Assembly: GCA_016235425.1 (NCBI GenBank) | Contig: JACRLC010000045.1 | Location: 1 to 64,000 of the forward strand | Reading direction: 5' to 3' | Source: Chloroflexota bacterium | GTDB taxonomy: Bacteria > Chloroflexota > Anaerolineae > Anaerolineales > Villigracilaceae | DNA length: 64,000 nucleotides | Shown here: positions 24,360 to 31,327 of the stretch, piece after piece | How positions within the stretch are numbered: the stretch's first letter is position 1 | Layout of the letters: each line of letters begins with the position of its first letter | Program-made: the position numbers and the translations under genes | The notes under the pieces: generated by a model | The model's database searches: none | What the model was told of the DNA's origin: nothing | Seen by the model: the letters and a program-made list of their open reading frames with translations, nothing else

Positions 24360-25553
24360 ATGAACACCAGAGAAAAAATAGAACAATATACAATAGTTGC
24401 AATTGCGGTACTTGCGGCTGTTTTTTCAGTCTTGGATACTTTTGGAATACTTGAAAAAGTTTCATTCCTGTCCGGATTATCCGGATTAACCCCATCACTT
24501 ATTGTCATTCTGCTATCACTAGTTGCGGTCTATCTTATCTTTGAAAGGCGCAGTAAACTCGATAGGATTGACAGGATAACTGCAGAGGCGACCCAGCGTT
24601 TGATCGGAATCGAAGAACAGACGAGAAGACTAAATGAGCTTTCCAACATTGAGTTGCTCCGCTCAGCTCGAGAATCCGGCGTGGAGGATTTATATTCAAG
24701 GGCTAATTCGGAGAGACTACACGGTATCGTGGATGGAATCAGAAACGCTAAAGGACCAATAGATATTTGTGGCGTCGCATTACCAAGCATGGTGGAGAAC
24801 GATGAATTCAGAGAAGCGGTATTAGATCATGGTCGAAAATATGATGTAAGGATCATGCTCTTGAACCCCGACTCATATGAGGCAATTCGAAGAAAAAACA
24901 TCGAAGAACCATTGGGAAGAAAAACAGTAGCCGATATCATTGCAACATGTTCCTGGATAGAAGAGCAAGTGATCAAGAATGGGCGTTTCCGTCTTCACTT
25001 TTACGATATTCCCCCCATGCTTTCATTAATCATTACGGATCAATTCATCTTTGAGGAACCATATCATTTTGGCCGGCCAGAGGGTCTGGAAGGTTGCATA
25101 GGCGGGCATGTTCCAATGTTGAAAATCAGGAACCAACCGGAAAAAGGCACAAAGAATCCCTATTCGTTTTTCAAAGCACACTTTGAATACTTGTGGAACT
25201 TCACGAGAGGGACACGGGCAAATCTTCCAATTCAATTTCTTGAAGCCAAACCGTCTACCTATATCGTATTGGAGAATCAAACGGGCAAGGATATAGCAAT
25301 GAGAGGCTGGGAAATCACTGGGCAAGAAAGCTTGCGCCCATTTCAATTTGAGTCTGATTATATTTGGAACAACAGTGACCGAATTATTATTGCACGACAA
25401 GCGGAAGATTTACCAAAAGGCAATAGAATTTTTATGACTGAAACCGATTTTATGGGCAACAATACGATTCTTAGACTCACCAATGGCCCTGGAACATTAA
25501 CGAATGAGTGGTCCATTCCCCTGTCAGTAGATGAAAGTGAAACACAGGATTAA
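24360..25553 (+). CDS. Membrane-anchored PLD-like / lamin-tail domain protein, unknown function
   Basis: 397 aa. Two N-terminal membrane helices (about 10-28 and 45-62), a charged coiled-coil linker (63-105), a phospholipase-D-like alpha/beta domain (about 105-255; PIDICGVALPSM, VRIMLLNPDS, FRLHFYDIPPMLSLIITD) and a C-terminal lamin-tail-like beta domain (about 290-390; YIVLENQTGKDIAMRGWEI, ILRLTNGPGT). No HxKxxxxD is present, so the PLD part is probably non-catalytic, resembling DUF5919-type sensor domains. GGAGG at 24347-24351 fixes ATG 24360; the upstream GTG overlaps this RBS. AT-rich compared with comEC and flanked by the comEC-end repeat, which suggests acquired DNA. A role in defence is only suggested by the neighbouring R-M genes. 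Confidence 0.75.
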   Translation: MNTREKIEQYTIVAIAVLAAVFSVLDTFGILEKVSFLSGLSGLTPSLIVILLSLVAVYLIFERRSKLDRIDRITAEATQRLIGIEEQTRRLNELSNIELLRSARESGVEDLYSRANSERLHGIVDGIRNAKGPIDICGVALPSMVENDEFREAVLDHGRKYDVRIMLLNPDSYEAIRRKNIEEPLGRKTVADIIATCSWIEEQVIKNGRFRLHFYDIPPMLSLIITDQFIFEEPYHFGRPEGLEGCIGGHVPMLKIRNQPEKGTKNPYSFFKAHFEYLWNFTRGTRANLPIQFLEAKPSTYIVLENQTGKDIAMRGWEITGQESLRPFQFESDYIWNNSDRIIIARQAEDLPKGNRIFMTETDFMGNNTILRLTNGPGTLTNEWSIPLSVDESETQD

Positions 25554-25611
25554 TATGAAAAGACGCTAAAGTCTGCCGTCAAATGCTCATAGTGCTCATC
25601 TCGAATCGAAA

Positions 25612-25716
25612 TACTTGCTCCTGCGCACCGACCGCAGCGGCTGGATTGACGTGAGCACCGATGGGACGGAGATGCGCGTGGAGGTGGAGAGGCAGGGGAT
25701 GGTGGGAAGTGAGGAG
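25612..25716 (+). repeat. comEC 3'-end repeat, copy 2
   Basis: Direct, in-frame but diverged copy of the comEC end (translates LLRTDRSGWIDVSTDGTEMR and onward to a TGA at 25734). It has no start codon of its own, so it is a displaced gene end, not a gene. Confidence 0.9.
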
Positions 25717-25789
25717 CAGGGCAGGGAGGGGTGATATACTTTCAAACGATAGGATCGTTATATGAAAATCATTTTCAAAGGTGTCATTC

Positions 25790-26443
25790 ATGCTCAATCT
25801 AACCGTTGAGATTTTACGCTAGGAAGCGGCTAATTTTTCAGCCAGGGAATCACGTCATGCCGAAAAATCATTGTACGGGGTCACAGACGGCAAAGCTGTT
25901 GGCACCTACCTTGAGCATAAATTCAGAGCGCACCTGCAAAGCAGATATGAATTCGAGACAGGCAATTCGGCCAGTGGAATAGATTTTCCCGGGCTGTTGG
26001 TAGACATCAAGGTCACGAGCATTAACCAACCGCAATCATCATGTCCTTTCAAATCTGCCCGGCAAAAAATCTATGGTTTGGGTTATTCACTTCTGGTTTT
26101 TGTCTATGAAAAAGCAGATAACCCTGCCAGGCAAACGGCGGTATTAAAAATTTTGCACACGATTTTTGTAAATGCCGATAGAACGGCTGACTTTCAAATG
26201 ACAAGAGGCATCCTTCGAATACTGGAGAACGAAGGAAATCGGGATGACCTTATCGCTTTCATGTTTGACAAGAACCTGCCAGCAGATGAAATTGAAATTG
26301 GAAAGATGGCCGACGAAATTATCAAGGTTCCGCCAAAACAGGGTTTCCTGACCATTTCCAACGCTTTACAGTGGCGGTTGCAATATGGCCGGGTTATTGA
26401 ACAGGCAGGGCACATGGAAGGAATTTATAGAGTAAACGAATGA
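25790..26443 (+). pseudogene. Type II restriction endonuclease gene with in-frame amber codon 11
   Basis: The conserved frame starts at ATG 25790 (MLNLTVEILR), meets TAG at 25820-25822 and continues as EAANFSARESRHAEKSLYGVT and onward to 26443. The part after the stop is plainly coding-like and runs into the 190-residue body. A PD-(D/E)xK-type centre is likely in SGIDFPGLLVDIKVTS (D, then DIK), followed by the KIYGLGYSLLVFVYEK strand. The only downstream restart codon in this frame near the N-terminus is TTG 25871, without a clear RBS. The stop overlaps the methyltransferase ATG (ATGA), the usual R-M coupling. Either nuclease is lost, or weak restart/read-through gives a shortened protein. 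The target site is unknown. Confidence 0.75.
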
Positions 26444-27891
26444 CAAATACGCTGCGACAGACGCAGATTGAATACGGAGATTTTCAAACCCCTTTGGAAT
26501 TGGCAAAACGGGTATGTCAGAAATTGGTTGAACTGGGCCTATCACCAGATACCGTTATCGAACCGACCTGCGGGGTTGGCGCTTTTGTGGAAGCATCGGC
26601 AAGTTGCTTTCCCGACGCAAAAAAAATCATTGGCATTGAAGTCAACAAAGTTTATCTGGATGAATTAGAAAATCGAAAAAAACGTTTTAACCAAAACGAC
26701 CGCATCAATTTAATACAGGGCGACTTTTTTGACTTTGATTGGAAGACCCTGCTTGAAGTTGAAGGTTCGACTCTGGTAGTTGGCAATTTCCCCTGGGTTA
26801 CGAATTCGCAACAGGGAGTAATTGGCGGAGTAAATCTTCCCACAAAAATCAATTTCCAAAACCGCAATGGCTTCGACGCCATGACGGGAAAAAGCAACTT
26901 CGATATTTCCGAATGGATGCTAATTCAAACGGCCAATTGGTTGAGGAATCGCAAGGGCTATCTTGCCATGTTGTGCAAAACGTCCGTAGCCAGAAAATTC
27001 CTAAGTCATCTTCATTCGGAAAAAATCGGCGTTTTGCGCTCAGCGATATTCGGCATTGATGCCAAGCGCCATTTCGATGTTTCCGTGGAAGCCTGTTTAT
27101 TGTTCTGTGAATTCGACGCTCATTCCCATAATTACGATTACGATGTTTACGAAAACATGGACAGCCTAAAAAGCCAGCGGGTAGGCCATAGAAACGGTAT
27201 TACTGTACGCGATTTGGATACCTTCGAGAGATTAAGTAAATACTATGGACACAATAAAACCAAGTGGCGTTCGGGCGTCAAACATGACTGCTCGGACGTA
27301 ATGGAGTTTCGGAAAATCGGCAAAGATTACATTAATGGCCTGGACGAAATTATGGAAATTGAGTCCACGTATCTGTACCCATTGCTGAAAGGTTCCGACG
27401 TCGCCAACAATCGCATTGACCAGACAAACCGTTATGTTCTCGTCACTCAAAAAGCCGTTGGCGAGTCAACCCATCCAATCAAAAAGCTTGCCCCAAAGAC
27501 TTGGGAGTATTTGGAATCCCATGCGAAATATCTCGATGAAAGAAAAAGCAGAATTTATCAGGATGCCCCTCGCTTCTCGATGTTTGGTGTAGGTCCTTAT
27601 ACCTTTGCGCCCTACAAAATAGCGATTTGCGGACTGTATAAAAAACTGGAGTTTCGCTTGATCGGTCAGGTGGAAAATAAGCCGGCCGTTTTTGACGACA
27701 CGGTATATTTTTTGAGCTTCAAAACAGAGCAGGAGGCAAATAAAGTTTTTGGGATTTTATCTTCGCCTTTGGCAAAAGATTTTTATTCTGCCTTGATCTT
27801 TTGGGACGAAAAACGTCCCATCAAAAGCAGTGTACTAAATAGCCTGGATTTACAGCAATTCGAAAGCACACAAGTTCTCAGGTTGTTTTAG
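26440..27891 (+). CDS. Type II N6-adenine DNA methyltransferase
   Basis: 483 aa. SAM-binding motif I is EPTCGVGAFVEA near residue 42, followed by the acidic strand IIGIEVN; the catalytic motif IV is NFPW (GNFPWVTNS), a variant of NPPY/NPPW seen in adenine-specific enzymes. The C-terminal half would be the target-recognition region. It protects DNA against the partner nuclease encoded just upstream, with which it overlaps by 4 bases. The gene is intact while the nuclease gene carries an amber codon, so an orphan methylase activity is likely. Codon use is AT-rich relative to the chromosomal neighbours. Confidence 0.88.
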   Translation: MTNTLRQTQIEYGDFQTPLELAKRVCQKLVELGLSPDTVIEPTCGVGAFVEASASCFPDAKKIIGIEVNKVYLDELENRKKRFNQNDRINLIQGDFFDFDWKTLLEVEGSTLVVGNFPWVTNSQQGVIGGVNLPTKINFQNRNGFDAMTGKSNFDISEWMLIQTANWLRNRKGYLAMLCKTSVARKFLSHLHSEKIGVLRSAIFGIDAKRHFDVSVEACLLFCEFDAHSHNYDYDVYENMDSLKSQRVGHRNGITVRDLDTFERLSKYYGHNKTKWRSGVKHDCSDVMEFRKIGKDYINGLDEIMEIESTYLYPLLKGSDVANNRIDQTNRYVLVTQKAVGESTHPIKKLAPKTWEYLESHAKYLDERKSRIYQDAPRFSMFGVGPYTFAPYKIAICGLYKKLEFRLIGQVENKPAVFDDTVYFLSFKTEQEANKVFGILSSPLAKDFYSALIFWDEKRPIKSSVLNSLDLQQFESTQVLRLF

Positions 27892-28291
27892 GAAACCTGA
27901 AGAACCTGCCTGCAAACGAGATGGCTGTCTTTTCGTGAAGCAAGGGTCTCGTCCCATTATTGTTCTGTCCGCGCCGATGGAAATAATTTGTATGCTCTTC
28001 ACCGATGATCCATCTTCTGGTTTAGTTTTCCCGCTGAACTTTGGCGGGGTTTTGACGGGGAGTCCAGGCGCTCAATCCGCTGTGTAGCATCATGTCTCGA
28101 TGGAAATCGTCCTCTGGCCGAATGTCTGGCATAGCTGGCATGCGCTTGTACCACAACTACCAAAGGCGACGCACGCACTCGAAGCGCTCTGTTCAGCCAT
28201 TCGCCGGTTCATAATCCAACCTCCTCGTTTTGGATACAGTTACACTGCATCCTGCTCCTGAACAAACAAGGAGCGAGGTTATTCGCGGTAA
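27892..28291. other. 400-base spacer at the right edge of the island
   Basis: No gene can be supported. There is a hairpin CCCGCTGAACTTTGGCGGGG followed by TTTT (28030-28053, plus strand), a possible terminator for the methylase, and a 53-codon open frame at 28100-28261 (plus) that could be a remnant of a mobile gene but resembles nothing I recognise. Confidence 0.5.
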
Positions 28292-28966
28292 TCAAGCGCC
28301 AAAGACTTGAAGTATTTGCACCGTTGCACTGGGGGAAACAATCAGCACGTAATCGCGAATATCCTGCAAATGAGACTCAACCGTCTCAGGGCTGATCCCT
28401 GCTGGGGCATACACGGCAAATAGAACATTGCGTGTCGAAGCCGTGATCTGCGTCCGCTGATCGGGGCCGTAGACGATGCTTGAAATGATTCCCGCTTGAT
28501 CGGACATCACCATGTCTCCCGCTTTCAAAGCCTGCTCCTGTCCGCGGAGCAAAGTGTAGTTTTCAGCGCCGCTGGCAACGCTCAAAGTGACCGGCAATTG
28601 CAGTTTGTCGAGATCGTGGCCCGCCGTGAGAAGCAGGTTCTTGATCTCGGCCATGAACATGGCTTCCACGAGCGCGGCCACGCTGGGAATGGATCGGTCT
28701 TTGAAGAGGATCGATTCCAGTTGCGCCTGGACGTGATAGGTCTTCTTGAATCCTTTGTAATAGGCGTTGTACGCCGCGATGGCCGGGATTGCTTCGAGCG
28801 CTTTGCGATCCTGCCCGGCGAATTGGGCGCGCAGTTCACTTTCCAGTTCTTTCTTGCGGTCTTCCAGGTCGGGATGAGAGGGGGGATTATCCACTGCGCG
28901 CATGACGAGAATGCCTGCATGAGCATCAGGGTAGGTTTCTTTCCAGGCATCGGTGACTTCGAACAT
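28292..28966 (-). CDS. B3/4 domain protein (PheT editing-domain-like)
   Basis: 224 aa, no signal peptide. The segments PAIAAYNAYYKGFKKTYHVQAQLESI and SVASGAENYTLLRGQEQALKAGDMVMSD followed by ITASTRNVLFAVYAP are typical of free-standing B3/B4 domains related to the editing domain of phenylalanyl-tRNA synthetase beta chain. Members are thought to hydrolyse mischarged tRNA, but the substrate of this one is not known. It is the last gene of the maf-PBP-rsgA-holB group on the minus strand, 18 bases after the DUF2277 gene. Confidence 0.85.
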   Translation of the reverse strand: MFEVTDAWKETYPDAHAGILVMRAVDNPPSHPDLEDRKKELESELRAQFAGQDRKALEAIPAIAAYNAYYKGFKKTYHVQAQLESILFKDRSIPSVAALVEAMFMAEIKNLLLTAGHDLDKLQLPVTLSVASGAENYTLLRGQEQALKAGDMVMSDQAGIISSIVYGPDQRTQITASTRNVLFAVYAPAGISPETVESHLQDIRDYVLIVSPSATVQILQVFGA

Positions 28967-28984
28967 AAAGAAATCCTTTAGTGG

Positions 28985-29203
28985 TTATTCCTGCAAGATC
29001 TTTATGGCTGCAGGCAATTCGCTGAGCAATCTTTGAGTTGCCAGTGCGATCTCTTCGACTGCAAGATCGAATGCCGCTTCGTTCGCGCGTGACGGCTTCC
29101 GATACCCGCTGACCTTCCTCACATATTGCAACGCGGCCTCACGGATTTCCTCCTCCGTCACGGTATGGTCCATATTTCGTAAAGGTTTAATGCTTCTGCA
29201 CAT
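28985..29203 (-). CDS. DUF2277 family small protein
   Basis: 72 aa. The family hallmark MCRSIKPLRN (Cys-Arg, then IKxL) is at the start chosen here (ATG 29203), followed by EEIREAALQYVRKVSGYRKPS and a helical C-terminus that includes a conserved FDLAVEEIA helix. The function of this family is unknown. The start touches the end of holB, so translation is probably coupled. Confidence 0.85.
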   Translation of the reverse strand: MCRSIKPLRNMDHTVTEEEIREAALQYVRKVSGYRKPSRANEAAFDLAVEEIALATQRLLSELPAAIKILQE

Positions 29204-29204
29204 T

Positions 29205-30200
29205 TCAAGCTCCAATCTTTGGCCAATCCAACAATAAGACTTCAGCCAGTAACCGCGAATTTACATTTCGTTCCAGTTTATCCAACCCATCTTCCAAATC
29301 GCTCACCACGCGCCGCGCAGTGGACAAGTCTAGGCGGCCCGCGAGGAATTCGATTTCCATGTTGCGATCTACGTTGATGAGCGGAGTCTCGGCCTGTGCC
29401 ACGCGCAACATCACGTCGCGCCAGTACGAAAGCCATGTCAGGATTGTCTGACGCATGGAATCCTTGTCTTTGGCGAGCTTTTCGGCGTAGGCGAATTTTT
29501 CCACGCGCGCGGCGGGCAATAAAGTTTGCAGGTCGTTCAATCGTTCTTCGCGTTTTTCAAGCAGGGTCGCGTCTTTGGATAATCTGCGGGCATAACCGGG
29601 GCGGCCCCCGCTGATGTGCGAGATGAGGCGGGCGCGTTCCTCGTCCACGCCGCGCCCGCGCAGGTCCGCTTCGATGGCCTCGACGGGCAATGGGCGCAAT
29701 CGCAGAATTTCACAGCGCGAGACAATGGTCGGCAATAATTGTTCAGGGTTATCGGCGGTGAGGATCAATACCGCGTGCGAGGGCGCTTCCTCCAAAGTTT
29801 TCAGCAAAGCATTTGCGGCGTTATCGTTGGCTTCCTGGAATCGTAAAAAGATCGCCACACGGAATTTGGATTGATACGGCTTGAGTGAAAGCGAGTGTTG
29901 CACTTCGCGCACCTGATCCACTTTGAGAGTCCCGCCTTCGGATTCGGCTTGTATGACGGCCAGGTCGGGATGTCTCTGTTCTTCGATCTGTTTGCAATCA
30001 CGGCAAATGCTGCATGGCTCACCGGGAGCGATGGGTCTCTCGCAGTTCAATGCCTGGGCGAGACGCAATGCCAAAGTCCGGCGGCCCAGACCGGGAGGTC
30101 CCGCGAAAAGATACGCATGGCGAAGCCCGTCATGTTTGAGATGATGGCGGAGCATGTCCACTGCCCATTCGTGGCCGAGTAAATTCCAGTTATCAGTCAT
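29205..30200 (-). CDS. holB: DNA polymerase III subunit delta'
   Basis: Clamp-loader subunit of the replisome. AAA+ fold with GPPGLGRRT in the Walker A position (Arg instead of the catalytic Lys, consistent with a non-hydrolysing delta' subunit), the zinc module CSICRDC, the sensor region NALLKTLEEAP and the SRC arginine-finger motif in IVSRCEILRL. 331 aa. The C-terminal collar domain follows from about residue 215. ATG at 30200; about 170 bases separate it from rsgA. Confidence 0.92.
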   Translation of the reverse strand: MTDNWNLLGHEWAVDMLRHHLKHDGLRHAYLFAGPPGLGRRTLALRLAQALNCERPIAPGEPCSICRDCKQIEEQRHPDLAVIQAESEGGTLKVDQVREVQHSLSLKPYQSKFRVAIFLRFQEANDNAANALLKTLEEAPSHAVLILTADNPEQLLPTIVSRCEILRLRPLPVEAIEADLRGRGVDEERARLISHISGGRPGYARRLSKDATLLEKREERLNDLQTLLPAARVEKFAYAEKLAKDKDSMRQTILTWLSYWRDVMLRVAQAETPLINVDRNMEIEFLAGRLDLSTARRVVSDLEDGLDKLERNVNSRLLAEVLLLDWPKIGA

Positions 30201-30204
30201 CAGT

Positions 30205-30350
30205 TATCCGGTGGTCGAGTAGCCCCGAATGGTTTTTGAGGGGCGTATCGAGACCACAAAGTTTCAAGTAATCTTTTGTTTTTATGTTAACTGTTGGTCT
30301 CGATACGGCCTCGCAAATTGCGCTCGGCCTACTCGACCAACGGAGTACTC
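30205..30350. repeat. GGTCTCGATACG / CTACTCGACCA inverted repeat between rsgA and holB
   Basis: GTGGTCGAGTAG...CGTATCGAGACCAC and GGTCTCGATACGG...CCTACTCGACCAAC are inverse arms around an AT-rich core. It fills the gap between the two genes and can fold into one long stem. Confidence 0.8.
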
Positions 30351-30370
30351 TCGTCCCCAATCGTCAATCG

Positions 30371-31288
30371 TCATTCCTGACCCGCGCGCAATCTCAAATA
30401 AGATTCATATCGTTCGCGATGGATCTTCCCTGCCTCCAACGCGGCTTGCACCGCGCAGCCCGGCTCGTGGGTGTGCGTGCAGTCGCTGAACTGGCATTCG
30501 GCCACCAGCGGCGCGAGTTCGGGGAAATACGCGTCCATCTCTTCGGGTTCGGTGTCCCACAGCGCCAGCGACTTCCATCCCGGCGTATCGGCCACGTAAC
30601 CGCCGCCTGCGACCGCAAACATTTGCCGCGTCACGGTGGTGTGTTTGCCTTTATCCACCGCGGTGCTTATTTCGTTCACGGCCAGTCCAAGCCCGGGTTG
30701 CATGGCGTTCAACAAGCTGGACTTTCCCACGCCGCTTGGCCCGGCCAGCGCGGAGATTTTATTCTTCAACGCGTCATGCAGTTCATCCACGCCGATATTT
30801 TTTTTCACCGACGTGTAAATTACGCGGTAACCGATGCTTTCATATAGACCAAAAATTTCATCTGCATTTTCCACAAGGTCAACTTTATTCGCGATAATGA
30901 GCGGCGGTATCTTCTGCTTCTCCGCGATGACGAGGAAACGGTCGAGCATTCTCAATTTTGGATTTGGATGCGCGCACGCGAAAACGAAGACGGCCTGATC
31001 GGCATTTGCCAGCAAAACCTGCTGATACTCACCCTGGGGCCTCGGGTCGAGCCGGACGATGGCCTGCTTCCGTTTTTCGACCTCTTCGATCACCCCGCTT
31101 TTATCTGCCAACACCGTGATCCGCACGCGGTCGCCCAGCGCGGCAATATCACCGACGGCCCTGCCCTGCTTCAACTTCCCGCGCAACTGACAAACAACAA
31201 GGCCCTGCCCGGTTTCCACTGTAAAGAAACCAGACTGGGCCCGGATGATCAAACCTCGTAAAGTTGATTCGTTGGTCAATGTTTTCAA
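30371..31288 (-). CDS. rsgA: Ribosome small subunit-dependent GTPase A
   Basis: Circularly permuted GTPase for late 30S maturation. An N-terminal OB-fold (about 10-75) is followed by the permuted G motifs: G4 NKVD, G1 GPSGVGKSSLLNAM, G2 with the catalytic region KGKHTTVTRQM, and G3 DTPGW. The C-terminal zinc-binding motif has CQFSDCTHTHEPGC. 305 aa, normal length. It lies downstream of the PBP gene, separated by a hairpin repeat. Confidence 0.95.
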   Translation of the reverse strand: MKTLTNESTLRGLIIRAQSGFFTVETGQGLVVCQLRGKLKQGRAVGDIAALGDRVRITVLADKSGVIEEVEKRKQAIVRLDPRPQGEYQQVLLANADQAVFVFACAHPNPKLRMLDRFLVIAEKQKIPPLIIANKVDLVENADEIFGLYESIGYRVIYTSVKKNIGVDELHDALKNKISALAGPSGVGKSSLLNAMQPGLGLAVNEISTAVDKGKHTTVTRQMFAVAGGGYVADTPGWKSLALWDTEPEEMDAYFPELAPLVAECQFSDCTHTHEPGCAVQAALEAGKIHRERYESYLRLRAGQE

Positions 31289-31291
31289 GGG

Positions 31292-31321
31292 GGAGTCCGA
31301 AGTCGGGAGACTTCGGACTCC
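31292..31321. repeat. GGAGTCCGAAGTC hairpin
   Basis: Perfect 13-bp arms with a 4-base loop between rsgA and the PBP gene. It has no T-run on the minus strand, so it looks like a dispersed repeat more than a terminator. Confidence 0.75.
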
Positions 31322-31327
31322 AAAATA

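Noticed and set aside
28100-28261. 53-codon plus-strand frame as a gene
   Set aside because: No ribosome site, no recognisable similarity and length compatible with chance; kept only as a possible remnant.
31292-31321. Hairpin as PBP gene terminator
   Set aside because: No T-run follows on the minus strand, and the word resembles dispersed repeats.
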